A DNA stretch of 64,000 nt from Niebla homalea (GCA_019925105.1 JAHGAU010000011.1:1426001-1490000); one strand, 5' to 3'. Counted from the first letter of the stretch, positions 11,801 through 24,890 are shown. Program-made: numbers and translations. The notes: generated by a model from the sequence alone, not told the origin.

Positions 11801-11942
11801 TGATGAAATGGTAGGGTGTAACTTGCTTAGTTAAGTAAGTGCTATGTAAGGTGCTGAGCGATATCTATCTATAAGAAGTTCAGGAAGTAGGCTAGCCCCC
11901 TTGTAGTAATAGCCAAGGTTTTTGCCTTCTGTATTTCTAATA
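11801..11942 (-). repeat. 3' LTR of Copia-B (-)
   Basis: This 142-bp LTR in reverse orientation is nearly identical to 31634-31775 and to the forward LTR at 32221-32362. It contains the conserved AGCGATATCTATCTATAAGAAG-type core. TTTAT directly precedes it (11796-11800) and recurs at 31776-31780 as the 5-bp target-site duplication of the whole reverse Copia-B insertion. Confidence 0.85.
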
Positions 11943-12703
11943 TTCCTATTCGATTAATAGCTTTATAATACTATAATACCGTATTACTTATTAAGTAAGG
12001 AGTAAAAGCTCCTATTAAAACTATATTACCGTAATAAGGAATATATTTACCCCGACTTTAATAATAAGGGGTATATTTATTTATCTTAAAACGTTAATAA
12101 AAATATAATATTAATTACTTTAATCCTAGATAATTTCTGAATTTAAGAAAGTTATCCCTTAATAACGGCTTTATAAGGCCGTTAACCACCATATTTTCGG
12201 TAAAATAATATACGAGCTCTACCTATTTATTAATTATATATTCCCGAAGAAAGTAATACTTAATATATATATACTTTATCTTTAAGTAATTTATAGGGTC
12301 CTTTATTAATATAATTGCTCCTTAATTATTACAAAAGATTACCGTAATAAAGGCAAAAACTTTAATATTAGGTTTAAATTAAATAAAAAGAGTATAATTT
12401 TATATAATATTTTTATCCTTAAAAGCTAGTAATATTGTTAAATTCGGGGTAATTTTAATAAGCTAAGTTAATAACCGTTTAAGCCAGATCGCTTCTTTAA
12501 TAACGTTATACTATCCTACGTACTCGGCCTTATAGGTAAATAGGGCTATAGTCGGTTAACGTTTTAAGGACCAGTTAATAACTATACTTCTTAAGTTAAA
12601 GGTATACCCGGAGGTGGACCGGCGTATCTATAAGTCGCCAACGTAATCTGAGTCCGTATAGCCACTAAAGGGCTTTAAAGGCCCTCGAAAGACGAACTTT
12701 AGG
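11943..12703 (-). pseudogene. Copia-B (-) RNase H and 3' region
   Basis: On the - strand, 12601-12666 encodes a strikingly well-preserved Copia RNase H core: GYTDSDYVGDL, then a former Gln or Trp stop, then IRRSTSGYTF. KAEYVG follows at 12516-12532 and VIKEAIWLK near 12480. About 540 bp of non-coding 3' sequence then leads to the LTR. The block stops at 12703, where the hAT-like element inserted, and resumes at 25125 after a duplicated octamer. RIP has hit this part less visibly than the RT, perhaps because its C residues are mostly in CG context. Confidence 0.85.
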
Positions 12704-12835
12704 TACTCCGGGAAGCGGGACGGGATATATCCCATGGGATAGGGATGGGATAGGGATGGGATGGGATAAAGTCACTTTTATCTTATCCCGTATTAGCTTA
12801 AGATGGGACGGGATGGGATCAGAATATATTAAGAT
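12704..12835. repeat. hAT-like left end with GGGATGGGAT subterminal repeats
   Basis: The terminal repeat is followed by repeated GGGATGGGATA units and by inverted ATCCCAT units that can fold back on each other. The GC content and intact CA/TG here contrast with the AT-rich interior. Confidence 0.8.
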
Positions 12836-12839
12836 CTTA

Positions 12840-15800
12840 GTAACGGATTAAATAAAGCGCGTCGTAAATAAAGTAAGGAGTTCTTAAGTTAATAATTATA
12901 AAAATAATTATAAAGATAATTATAAAAACAATTATAAAAATAATTAAAAAAGTCGTAATATTAAAAGTTTAATTTACTATATAACTTTATTATAACGTTA
13001 TAGAAAAGCCTAAGTAATATTACCTTAAATCTTTTTACCTTTAACTTTTTATTAATATTTAACTTATATACCTTATTCCTTAAGCTTATTAATTTAAATT
13101 ATACTTAAAGAATTTAATAAAGGTAAATCCGCTTTAAGACTAAATATATCTTAAGCTTAAAAAGGGATATTATCTTAAAGTTAAATTACTTAAATTAACT
13201 TAAAATACCGTTCTTTTATTAATCCGGGGAGTTATAAGTTAAAATATTAACGTTATTTAAAGTAAAGTATAATATCATATATATCAATAAAATATTTTCT
13301 AGATTATCGTTATTATTATTTTTATTATTATTATCGTTATTATTAATATACTTTATAATTATATTTATATTAGTTTCTTTTATTCCTTATCCTTTTAATC
13401 CTTAGAATTATTATTATTAAGCTTTAAGTCTATATATAATTAACTTAACTTGTTTTCTCTTTATTTATAATAATAAATTAATATTTTTACCCGGAAAGTT
13501 AAAAGGATAAAGTATTTTTAATTCTTATAATAACGCTTAATAATAAAAAAATAATACTTATATTTAATATTGGCGGAAGCGTTATAAAGGATATCTTAAG
13601 TTATTTATAATAAGATAAATAACTTATAAAATAAATACTTTTATTAAATTAAGATTTTATTATTTATTTTAAATAATAACGTTATTTTACTTTAATAAGT
13701 TCGATAAGTATAAAGATAAATATAAATTTATTATTATTCTTATATTATTTAAATTTATCCAAAATAGGATTATTTAATAAGCTTTTTTTTTAATAGAATA
13801 TTTAAGTCCTTTATAGCTTACATTCGCCTACCTAACCTTTAATTTACTGGTAAATCGAGATTAAAGTATAAAACGTACTTATTAAATATTTTGTAAAAAA
13901 TAGCCCAGTAAATTTCCGTTTATAAAATTTTACCTATTATTATATATTAATTTCGACCCTTAAAAACCTTATTATTACCTTATAAAAGTAATAAAACGGC
14001 TTATTTATAAAGCGAGTTAATTAAGCCTTAAGTCTTATTATAGTATTTAATTAACTTAATATACGTTATATTTAACCCTTAAATAAGTTCCTTCTTTTAA
14101 GTAACCCGTTTATATCATAAACGATTATTTTGCTTTTTAATATAATTAAAAAGCTTATTATATATTATAAAGATAAAATAAAGGATTAACGATTTAATAA
14201 TATTTATTACTTTAATAACTTAATAAAATAATTAAGTTAATTCTATTAAATATCCGATATAACTTTATTCTTTAAAGTTAAGCCTTAAAAGTTTATTCTT
14301 TCTTTTATTTTCTTTTAAGAACGTATTAATATCTTTATAAAGTATTAAGGTATAAACTATTATATAAAAAGATAAATCTTAATAAGTTATTATATTTTAA
14401 AATAACTTTAATAATATTTCTTTATGCTTTTTATTTTAATTTAAGATCGGGGATTTATAATATTATAAGTATTAATTTTTCTTTATTAAACGGTTATAAA
14501 AACCTTTTTACTCTTATTATTAACGTTAATATAAACCGTAATCTGCTGAATTTATAGCCTATTAAATAAGTATAAAGATTATTAAAAATCTATTTTACCT
14601 TTATTAATATCTTAAGGATACTTATAGTTTAACCGTTAATTAATTCGGCTTATTCTTTGTTAAATTGATAATCTATATTATTATTTATTATATTAACCTT
14701 AAGGTAACTTAAGAAGGCCTTAAGTGAAAACTGGAAAATATAAGTTAAATATAATAAATATTCTATTTTCTACCGTATCTTTACGATATTAATAAACGAA
14801 TTTTAATACGTTTTAACTTTTCGACGTAACGTAACCGTTATAGTATTATTATTATTTATATTATTAATAATAACGGTTAAAATACGATCCTCTAGCTTAT
14901 AGCTTTTAATAACTTTTATCGTAATAAATATAAGCCGCTTATTATTATAAATACCTTTTATATACTTAAAGTTAATTAATATATTATAATATTTCCAATC
15001 TTAATTAATTTAATATATTATAATCGCTATATAAGACTATTTATTATTAACGGATTAACTATTTATAACCAATAAAACCTTATTACCGTTATTAAGAAAA
15101 TCTTTTAATAAAAGTAATTTAATCTTTTTAAACGTTTTATTATATAATTCTTAATTATTATTAAAAATAACAATATAAGGTCTTAATTAAGATAAGTAAA
15201 AAGTTAATATATTTTAATATGTTCAACGATAATAAATAATAAGGTTATAATAATAATTTATCGTTATAATTACTTTAAGAAATCTTTTCATATTAAAACC
15301 TTATTATTAAGTAAAAGTCTTATTCGTTAATTAATAAAGTTCTATAAAATCAATTAAAAAAGGATTTATAATTATCTTTATAATAATCCGATTAAAAAGA
15401 AAACTTAATTATTTTATTAATTATATTAGTTTAAATTAATACTTATCCTAGGTTTTTAATATAATTAACTTTCTTATAGTTTTTAATCTTTATATAATTT
15501 TTTATTCCTAATATTTTATCTTTTCTCGGGTATTATAAACCTTCATTATATCTCTTATATATAATATAAGGTAATCCTATATTATTATTAATACGTATAG
15601 TACCTTCTTTAAAGTACTTTTAAGCGTTAAACTTCTTCTCGGTACCCCATATTAAATATTGGGTTAAATACGCTTATACCTATAAGGTATTTCTTTACTA
15701 TATTAAGAACTTATCTTTAATAATTACTTTATATATATAATACTTAAACTTATACTTTAATCCTGATATTAAAGGGTTTAATATTAAAAAGTCTATATAG

Positions 15801-16795
15801 ACTAAGCTTATATTATTAAACGTATTAAAAGATATAATAATATAATAGAATTAATTATAAATAAGGTCTTTAAACAGGGTAAAACAATAATTGAATTAAA
15901 TACTTCTTAATAATAATTAATTAATAAATATAATATCTTATTTATTATAATTAAAATAACTATAAAGATAATATAAACATATAAACTTATAATAAGATTA
16001 ATAACTATCCTTTACGTAAACCCTTTTTAAGAAAACAGTGGGATTTAATTTAAAATCCCTATAAATAAGAAAGAGCTTAAAATATAATAAAAACGTATAA
16101 GTCCCAAAAAAGTATCTTATAATTAAAAGGTAAATAAAAATACTTTATATAATCCCTATAAAGTAACCCTTAAAAGCTTATCCTAAAAGGTTATTCTTAA
16201 AGAAATATTTTTCCTTTATTTAATTTATAGTAATTTTTATATTATATATAATAAAGGTTTATTTTATTTATTTATTTTAGTCTTTATATTATTAAGCTCC
16301 TTAATATTTATATAAAAAAATAACCTTAAAGAAAGCAGTTTATATCTTAAGAATTATAGTATTAAAAAATTAAAAGGGTTATAACGGGACTACGTAAAAG
16401 GTCCCTTAAAAAATAGTTTTAATATAAAATATTATTTATAAATTAAGGAATAAAAGTACGCTTTATTAATAATCTTTAACGCTTTAATAACTAATAAAAG
16501 CTAAATACTATATTATGTGAAATTTGCCGATTTTAAAAGTTTATAATATTAATAATATTAAAATTAAGCTTCATAAGACTGGTTAAAAAAATAATCGGGG
16601 AAATAAAGAATAAAGGGGTATATAAATTCTATTTTATAGGCATTAAAGCGTTATAAAAGGTTACGGAAGCCTATTTTATTAATGACTTCCAATATAAAAT
16701 AACCTATAATAAGCCTTTAATATATAACTAATATATATCTTAATAACTTTATTTATTATTATATATATAAGACGAATTATATTAATATAAGAAAT
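12840..16795 (-). pseudogene. hAT-like transposase relic (downstream part)
   Basis: The - strand holds patches of readable coding sequence. At 14822-14886 it reads LEDRILTVI-INN-I-NNN-TITVTLRR, which fits the hAT pattern of a catalytic Asp in a DNASNNxT context once GAT-to-AAT and GC-to-AT changes are allowed. Another coding-like patch lies at about 15470-15700 (YLIWGTEKKFN, GLPYIIYKRYN). An Asn-rich stretch (13310-13345) and a basic C-terminal segment follow. I could not recover the C-terminal dimerisation motif. Stops are dense; the protein is dead. Assignment is supported by the 8-bp duplication of the enclosing element rather than by the motif alone. Confidence 0.5.
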
Positions 16796-16815
16796 ATATA
16801 TTGAACGATATGAAG

Positions 16816-18650
16816 ATGGCGACGAATAACGGGACCCTAGAGGTCAGAAACGATGCACGCGTGTATAGCTTAAGTAATAGTGAGGATAATACCTTAAATG
16901 CGATAAGCGGAAGCGGAATAGTGGTAAAAGTAAAGGGGGAAAAAGGGTAAATAGCCCAGGTTAATAAGAATAATAATAAGTCATATAAATAACGTAATAA
17001 ATATAAAATAAAAAGGCCTTAAATTGAATAAAGAGCCTATAATTAATAATATATATATAAAGGGACGTATATAACGTATAAAAGTATTATTATAAAAAGT
17101 AATAAATAAAAAGCGGAGGGGATAAAAACGGTATATAAAGACGGATAAGGAGTAAACGGAGGCGTAAAAGGTTTTATTAAGTATATATAAATTAAAAGAA
17201 AGTTAAATAAAGATAAAGAGATATTAAATAAATAAAAATAGGTTATAAAAAAAAATAATTATTAAATATATAAAAGAAAAATAAAAAAGGAAAAAACGGT
17301 AAAAGTATTAAAAGGCCTCCTTATAATTATATAAAAAAATATTACGTTAAAAACCTGGCCGATATTATAAATCGGACTATAGGGAATAAGAAACTTTTAC
17401 GTAAATACGGGGAGAAATTTAAGGAAATTAAAAAGACTATACGGAGCTTAAAAGGCGGTAATAAGGACGTTAACGGACGGAAATAAAAAAAGATAAAAAG
17501 GATATATATAAAGCGAAGGAGTAACGGGGGAAACTTTAAAAAGGAAGTAAAAATAAGTTAAATAATAAAAGCTATAAAAATAACGTTAATGTTAATAATA
17601 AAAAAAATAAAAACAAAAAAGAAAACAATAACGTTAAGGAAGGCGAAGATAATAACTATATAATTATCGGGCGAAAAGGAAAAAAGTATAATAATAAAAA
17701 TAAATTTATTATAATTAATAAAAGCGTTTAAAATAATAAAAAAGTTATTAACGGAGTAAATTATTACGGTATATAAACTATAAAACGGGGATATTTTCCT
17801 TAATATAGTCTTATTAAAGGCGAAGGAAAAACTAAAGAAGTCGAAGGGATAAGCCGGTAAAAAAAATATAAAACGGTAAAAATATTAAAATAATCTTTCA
17901 TTATTATAGTAAACGGAATATATTTAATAAGGTTTATAAGGGAGGAAGGGGAAGTTATTTTAAGGTAAATAAAAAAGGAGAATACGGTTTTTTACCTTAA
18001 GTTAAAGATTATTAATTATAGTTTCCTTTTTATAATAAAGAAATTAAATATTTTTAATTATATAAAGAGATATTTTACGGTTATTTTAAACATAACGTTA
18101 ATAAGAATATATAATAATATTTTCAATAAAAAGGTAATAAAGGGTAAGTCCTTTAAATTAACGAGACCTTAAAACCGGATAGCGGATATTTATTAATATT
18201 TTAAATATTAAAGATACGGGTATATTATTATAAAGTACCTTAATAATATAAAATACGCAGTATATATTAAAGGGTATAATACGTATAAATAAGTTAACTT
18301 AATAGTAAAAAGCTTAATAAAAAACGTATTAAAATATATAACGTATAATAATAATAGCTATTTAACGTAAGATTTACGGTATATAATAAAAGCGAAGGAG
18401 ACTTAACGTAAGGAGATTAAAATAACGGTTAAGGTTTAACGTTATAATTTATATAAACTTAAACCGGCAAAATAATTAAAAACGGTCTTAAAATATAAAT
18501 AAAACTTATTAAACGGGAAAGGGTAAAACGTAATAACCAATAGCGTAAAGAAAAGGAAGCTTATAGCGATATTAACCTTTAAGGCCGACCGTTTAACCAG
18601 GATTATTATTATAGTAAAAAAATTAAGATAAATAACGTTTAACCTTAAAG
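16816..18650 (+). pseudogene. LINE ORF1 (Gag-like, zinc knuckles) relic
   Basis: ATG 16816 opens MATNNGTLEVRNDARVYSL, which matches the ORF1 starts at 44371 (+) and 52652 (-), so this start is well supported. A charged, Lys-rich middle follows. Near the end, at about 18196-18290, two degenerate CCHC zinc knuckles are visible (FNYQRYGY, then KYAVYIKGYN, where Tyr replaces Cys and His through TGT/TGC and CAC mutation). ORF1 of this type binds the element RNA. The N-terminal 40 codons are open; after that TAA stops replace Gln codons. Confidence 0.8.
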
Positions 18651-18669
18651 AGAAACCGTTTATATAAAT

Positions 18670-19440
18670 AAAAGTTAATAAAAAGAGCCTAATAAATATT
18701 AATATTTAATATATTTATGCTTTTAAAAGTAATATAATATAACGTATATAAGGAAATAATTAAAGCTATAATACCGATATTTAAATTTAAGGAAATAAAG
18801 GATATTAATATTATAGCGATATAAAAGCCGCCGTATAATCTATATATTTATTTTTTAATTAATTTTTAAGATAATTTTTATTTAGCCTTTAAAAATAATA
18901 AAATGACGTAAACGTACTTTTATATTAATAAAAAATTAAATATAAATAGCTAAGATATTATTTATTACAGAAGGAACCTATATATACTCTAGATTATATA
19001 AAAAAAAGGATATTAAAAGTAATTTAAATATTTATAATATATATAATCCGTTATTAACCAATAAAAAAAAACTTTTTATAATCCCGTTATTTAAAAATAT
19101 TATAATTATATTTAATAAGTATTTCTTAATAAAGGACTTCAATCTTTATTACGTTTAATAGAATAAAAACGGTTATATAATTAATTATATTAAATTTAAG
19201 GAACTATTAATAATTATTATACGGTTTAACCTTACGTTATTAACGTTAAAAAAAACTATTATATAAAAAAGTTATAAACTTAGGATTACGATTAACTTAA
19301 TATTTAACTCGGAAAATATTATTAACTTAATTATAGTATATAGACCCTAAAAGGACTTAAAATATGGTTCGGATTACGTTCCGATATAAATAACCTTAAA
19401 TTAATCCGTTAACGTAACTCCGCTTTTATTATTTAAATAA
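18670..19440 (+). pseudogene. LINE ORF2 endonuclease relic
   Basis: The AP-like endonuclease is recognised at about 19130-19145, where LIKDFNLYY corresponds to GDFN-x-HH, and at 19320-19380, where the YGSDYVPI segment corresponds to the terminal SDH motif. It would have nicked target DNA to prime reverse transcription. The catalytic His residues now read Tyr, a CAC-to-TAC change typical of RIP. Confidence 0.75.
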
Positions 19441-20071
19441 ATATAAAAAACGGTTAACGAAGTTAAAATATTTATAAAAATAATAAAAATAATATTTTAA
19501 TTAATAAAGCTCCCTTGGTTTAATAATAAGGAATAGATTAACCGTTTTATAAAGCGGGTAATAAAAGCTTTAAATAAAGTAATTAACGTTATAATCTTAA
19601 TAATAAAATTATTTTAAAAAGTTAAAACTTATTAAAATGAAAAATATATAAAAATAATTATAAAAATAAAAGCGCTTATAAAATAAACTATTAATTATAA
19701 AAATTAAAAAACGCTTTAACGGTTAAAAGAAGCTTAAGAAGAAAAGGAGAAAATTATTTAAAAAATTAAATAAATAAATTTCCGGGCTATAATATATAAC
19801 TCGGTAATTTCCTTTTACGGTATTTAAAAGCTAATAAAATATAGTAAAAAACAAAGTAAAAAATTTAAATTTATCTTTAAGTTTTTACCTTTAAAAAAGA
19901 TTAAACGGTACAATAATAAATATCTTTAACGGTAAAATTAAGGCTCTTAAAAGGCGTTCTTTCCTTTATTATCGGAAGTTAACTTAATAAATATTAACGG
20001 TATAATATATTTTAAATTAATAATAATAAGTAAAATAATAACTCAAAAAATAATAATTAAAATAATTAATA
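19441..20071 (+). pseudogene. LINE ORF2 reverse transcriptase, N-terminal part
   Basis: This follows the endonuclease in the same frame, starting with an APWFNNKE segment like the linker before the RT fingers. It is cut at 20071 by the nested LINE fragment and resumes at 20737. The flanking duplication AATTAAAATAATTAAT (20055-20070 and 20721-20736) marks the break. Confidence 0.75.
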
Positions 20072-20720
20072 CCAGATGTTATCTACGAAGCGAGGCATCC
20101 GGGCAGCCGCTAGGTTTATAATATCTACCGGACTACTATTATAGTTTAGCCTCGTTATAGAGATAAACGAGGTTATTAAAGACCTTACGGAGAAGGCCCG
20201 TTACCGGCTAAGGAAGAAAAAGAGGAGCGGAAACCGGCTATATTAATTATATAAACCGGAAAGTATTTTCTATAGCCGTAAAAATATAATAATAAACGTT
20301 TATTAAAAGTCTGTAAAGAAATTAACGGTAATAATAATATAAAAAGGATATATATTAAACGCGTAAGTATTAATAAGGATATTCAGAGGTATTATATAAG
20401 ATTAAGGTAATATAGATATATAAAGGAACGGAAAAGCAATAAACTTAAAAATAGCTTTTATAAGGATACAGTCGTAATATTACGGATTTTCTTAGGGGAG
20501 TTAAAATATAAAAAGTATATAAATAAATTATTATTCTTTAAACGGCCGTTAATATCCTTTACTTTAAAGGATAAAGGGTAAAAGCCTGGTAAACGCCGGT
20601 TTTTACCTTAACGTTATAAGTATCAGGTTTTTACGGTTACCAATAAGGCTAAAAGGTTACGTATTAAGGAACGCCGGAATTAGCTTAGCTAGACCCGTAG
20701 TATAAATCAATCAATCAATC
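20072..20720 (+). mobile_element. 5'-truncated LINE fragment nested in the LINE
   Basis: This 650-bp piece matches the 3' end of the LINE (C-terminal coding end, 3' UTR and ATCA-type tail). It is bounded by an exact 16-bp direct duplication. It is a classic 5'-truncated insertion and one of several in the window. Confidence 0.9.
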
Positions 20721-20736
20721 AATTAAAATAATTAAT

Positions 20737-22010
20737 AAGTTAAAGAAGGATAAAGCCCTTAAATTTAATAATATATTAAATAGGTTCCTATTTATAATAA
20801 CGTCGTTATTTAAAGAAATTTTTATTTATTTATTTTAAGCTTATTTTAATATAAGATATTATTTTTATAGATTTAAAAAAACTAAGATAATTATCCTTAA
20901 AAAGCCGGTTAAGTTAAATTATTCAAAGGTAAAGTTATATAAATTTATAATATTCCTTTATACGTTAAGGAAAGCTTTAAAGACGGTAATTATAAAGATC
21001 TTAAGTAATTACGTAGAAAAATATAGGCTATTTTTTAATTAATAAATAAAGGTAAGAAAAAAACGGTTAACGGAAACGGCTTTTAAAGGTTTAATTAATA
21101 ATATATATACGGTATAAAACTATAAAAAGAAATACGTTATAAGTTTTCTTTCCTTAAATATTATAAAGACGTTTAATAAAATAAATTATTAAAAATTATT
21201 ATATAATTTATAGAAAAGGGGATTTTACCTTTTTTTATAAATTAAATAGAAAGTTTCTTAAGTAATTAAGTAACGTTAATTAACCTAGGATAGAAAATAA
21301 ATACGGTAAAACTTACGATAATAGGGATTCCTTAAAGGTTATTTATTTCCTTAGTTTTATTCCTATTCTTTAACGGTTTACTTATTAAAAACTTAATAAA
21401 ATTAAAATAGAAAGTTTAAGTAAAAAGCTTTATTAATAATATTTACCTTTTAACTTATAATACGTTTACTTATATAAATTATTTAAAATTAAAATAAGTT
21501 TATAAAGTTTATTTATAATAAATAAAAATATATAAAACTTAATTTACCTTATATAAATATAAGCTTATTTATATAATAAAGAGTCCGAAGCTATATAATA
21601 TAATAATTATAATAAACTTAAATAATATAACTATAAAACCGGAAGTTAATATTAAATTACTTAACTTATAAGTTAATAAGAAATTAAATTAAAAGGATTA
21701 TATAAGAAAAATCTAAAAGAAAATAATTTTATAAGAAAAAGGCTTTATTTACTTTATAACGTTAACGTAAGGAGCTATTTTATAAAAGGTTAAAACCGTT
21801 TATTAAGTAATTATAAAGCTTATAATAATATACGTAATAATTATTTAATATATACCCGAAAATACGCTTAAATATAGGAAAAAGCCCGTCCGGTAACTAT
21901 AGAAAATCCAAAACTAATATTTAAAAGTAATAAATAAAATATATAAAGTGACTCCCGTTCCGGTATTAAAATCCAAAATCTTTAAATTATTAATAAAGTT
22001 AACCCTAAAT
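20737..22010 (+). pseudogene. LINE ORF2 reverse transcriptase, catalytic part
   Basis: The RT continues after the nested fragment. The catalytic box is at about 21440-21470, reading ALIINNIFTF-like sequence that aligns with GFIDNIYLLTYST in the copy at 54101. It corresponds to F-V-D-D. Downstream, at 21760-21860, is the thumb-like ARxVYKAV region followed by a YxPENT-like segment (reading YPKIR). Stops are dense and the acidic pair is changed to Asn. Confidence 0.8.
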
Positions 22011-22039
22011 TAAATAATCATTTAAATAAAGCTTAAAAA

Positions 22040-22990
22040 GGATATAAACTTAATTACGTTAATAAGAAACGAACGTATTTATTAAAACTATAAGAAACCT
22101 TAAATAAAAAAGCGTAAAAAAAAGGTATTTATCCCTTCCGCAGAAGTTAAATTAAAGTAAATTAAAAAAGCGATTAATTTAACTTATATTTAAGAAGTTA
22201 ACGTAAGAATATATAAACTTTTATTTAAAGTAAAAATAACGGAAAAAAAGAAAACCGTAAAAACGAAATTAATAATAATTACTTTATAAATTATAAAGAA
22301 ATAAATAAAGCATTAATATAAATATAAAGAATTAATCCTTTAAGGGTAATAATACCCGATTTTAAATAATAATAAAATTATTAATAAGTATCTCCAGCGT
22401 TATAAGATTATAAAGAAAAATAATAATACGTTAATAATTTAACTCCGGATAAATAAAAACGGCTTAATTTACTTCCTTTTTATTATATACGTTAATAACC
22501 GGACCAATATTAACTATAAATATAAATAATAAAAGTAAAACGCCGTATATATATTAATCTTTTACTTATTATTTTAGGAGCTTAAATTGGGATTAATTAA
22601 AAAAATAAAGATTAACGATTATTATTAAATACTTATTAATAAAAAAAGTATTAAAACGGTTATTAAATTTATAATAATTACGGGCTTATTATAATAATTT
22701 AATTTAATTAAAGAAATAAATAAAATAATTAAAAATTTAATTAAGAAACTTTATTATTAACTTAAAGATAAAAAGTAATAACGGAAAAACTATATTTAAT
22801 AAAAAGTTAAAGGGGCTATAAATACCGGAGCGGTATAAAAAGTAATATTATATTAATTAATAGAATTATATAAATAAAATAATAATAATATACGTATTAA
22901 TAAGGATATTTAATAATATAATCGGAATTTTAAAATTTTAATATTAAATAAACCCGTAAAATAACGGAAAAATAATAAATTTAAAGGTAA
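22040..22990 (+). pseudogene. LINE ORF2 C-terminal region relic
   Basis: After the RT, the frame carries a conserved block with LRINKNGLIYFLF at about 22440-22480, a Cys-rich stretch (now Tyr) and a HILxxC-like segment near 22545-22575. This resembles the C-terminal RTGK...CxC...H-L-x-x-C region known at the end of Tad-type ORF2 proteins. The same block is found at 28060, 47600 (-), 55120 and 57280, which confirms it as a real conserved feature. Confidence 0.65.
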
Positions 22991-23246
22991 TCCTTAAGTA
23001 GATTCAATCGTAATATTATAGGTTTTCTTAAAAAAAATATATATAAATAAATTTTTATTCTTTAAACGGCCGTAAATATTTTAACCCTTAAAATAAGAGT
23101 AAAAGCTAGGTAAATACCGGTTTTTATTCTTAATATTATGGATATCAGGTTTTTTACGGTTATTAATAAGGCTAAATAGCCGAGTATTAAGGAACGCCGG
23201 AATTAGCTTAACTAGATCCGTAGTATAAATCAATCAATCAATCAAA
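22991..23246 (+). repeat. LINE 3' UTR and TCAA tail
   Basis: A GAACGCCGGAATTAGCTTAA block close to the end and a CGTAGTATAAATCAATCAAT end are shared by all LINE copies. The (TCAA)n tail replaces a poly(A) tail, suggesting template-slippage addition. Confidence 0.9.
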
Positions 23247-24560
23247 ATAAGAGATTACTTAAAAAGTTATTTAATAGAAGAAAAAATAAGTAAGGAATTA
23301 AAAATTTAAAATCAGGAATTTTAATGGATATATTAATAAATTTATAAATAAGATAAACGTTAAACCCAATTTATTAAAATTTCCAAAGTTAAATCCCGGG
23401 GCTAAGAATCTGTAAAAAATTATATTTTAATTATTATAAAGATTAATATAAATAATCCGGTTAAACGTTAAAATAATAATATTATTAAAACGATATATAC
23501 TACGTTTACTACCGAGTTTTTAAAGTAATCTAAAACTTTTTTTAAATTAATTATAATCGGGGTTAACGTTATATAGGTTTTATAAAGATAAAATAATATT
23601 ATATTTAATAGCTTTAATTATTAAAAAGATAAGCAGAAAGGTTATTAATTAAAATATTAAGTAATAGCGAAATTATACTTATTACTCTATATTATCTGGC
23701 TTTTTTTTAGGCGAATTTAAAATATTTACTTTTTTAACGCTAAGCTTAATTGGGCACGAATCTTAACGGTATTAAGATTTATTTTAAATCCGTATTAATT
23801 AATAATTTTACCTTAAAGAATCTTTCACTTTATATTTAGCTATATTTATATTTTATACTTATTTAATATTTATCTTTTATATCCTTTTAATTATTAAATA
23901 ATTAATAAATATTATTCTTATATTATTATATATATATTATACCGCGTATAATAACCCGTATTAATTAAACTGTTTAAAAATTAATTAAAGGAAAGCTTTA
24001 ATTATTAATATGAATATATAGTATAAAAACTCTGGGAGGTTAAGGAATATTAATTATTAAGAAGAAGTATAAAATATAAATAAAGAGTAAGTCTTTATTA
24101 TAATTATTATTATAATTATTAAGATTAATATAATTGATTTAATAAGAGTATTATGTAAAATTAAGCGTTATTAAAAGTTAATTAAACTTTAGTTCCTTTT
24201 TACGTTAATAATACGTTTATACAAAGAAATTACTTTTATATAGATTAAGAAAAACGATTTCCGGTTTTAACGAGTAATTATTTATATTATCCGAGAAATA
24301 ATAAAAATATATTTTGTTTTTACTTTAAATATAAGACTATTAATATAATTCCTTATACTTTATTAATTTTACGTTAAAAATATATAATCTTATTTATATT
24401 TACGTTAAGTACCTTATTATCCAGGTTAAAAATAATTAATTAATTAAGGCGATAATATAAACCGGTAAGGCTTTCTTCTTCTTTACGTTTATAAGCCAGC
24501 CGAGCTTTATACTATTATTTATAAATATATAGCCGTTAAGCGGTTTAGCTTATTAGCTTA
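23247..24560 (-). pseudogene. hAT-like element interior, upstream side
   Basis: This is AT-rich, heavily mutated sequence between the LINE tail and the right end of the hAT-like element. It should hold the 5' part of the transposase on the - strand. I see scattered coding-like patches but no domain I can name, and no zinc-finger motif survives. Confidence 0.4.
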
Positions 24561-24574
24561 AATGCGGTAATAAA

Positions 24575-24890
24575 TCCCGGGGTAATAAATCCCGGGGGGC
24601 AAATCCCAGGGTGGCAGTACCCGGGGTACTCTGTGTAATCGTAATGGTAATAATAATGGTGATAATCGCGGTAATAAATCCTATTATAGTAATAGCGGTA
24701 ATAATAATAGCGATAACAATAACGATAATAGCAGAAAGAATAAAAATATTAAAGGCGAGGATAATAATACTTATACGGATATTGTAAATACTTAAAGGGA
24801 AAAGTATTAATATTTAGGAGGATATAAATACTTAAGGGGATATAGATACTTAAAAAGAGAATAATACTTAAGGAAAGAATAATATTAATA
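24575..24890. repeat. Short GC-rich repeats in the hAT-like right arm
   Basis: Three copies of a 16-bp GGGTAATAAATCCCGG-type unit (24575-24640) include CCCGGGGT palindromes. They are followed by Asn/Gly/Asp-coding triplet repeats and then by degenerate ATACTTAAGGGGATAT-type units (24785-24880). CA and TG survive here, so mutation was light. Confidence 0.65.

Larger units (their letters stand above)
16796..23246 (+). mobile_element. Full-length LINE (Tad-like) with nested LINE fragment
   Basis: The element starts just upstream of ATG 16816 and ends in a TCAA-type tandem tail (23229-23245). It is flanked by a near-perfect 9-bp duplication, ATAAGAAAT (16787-16795) and ATAAGAGAT (23247-23255). 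Without the nested fragment at 20072-20720 it is about 5.8 kb, the same as the copies at 44350 and 46899. Domain order is ORF1 with zinc knuckles, then an ORF2 with AP-type endonuclease, reverse transcriptase and a cysteine/histidine C-terminus, as in the Tad1 group of fungal non-LTR retrotransposons. The 5' 150 bp is nearly unmutated; the rest carries dense RIP-type stops. Confidence 0.85.

Noticed and set aside
23300..24500. Possible host gene in the hAT-like right arm
   Set aside because: No splice-compatible open frames, and composition shows the same RIP decay as the rest of the element.
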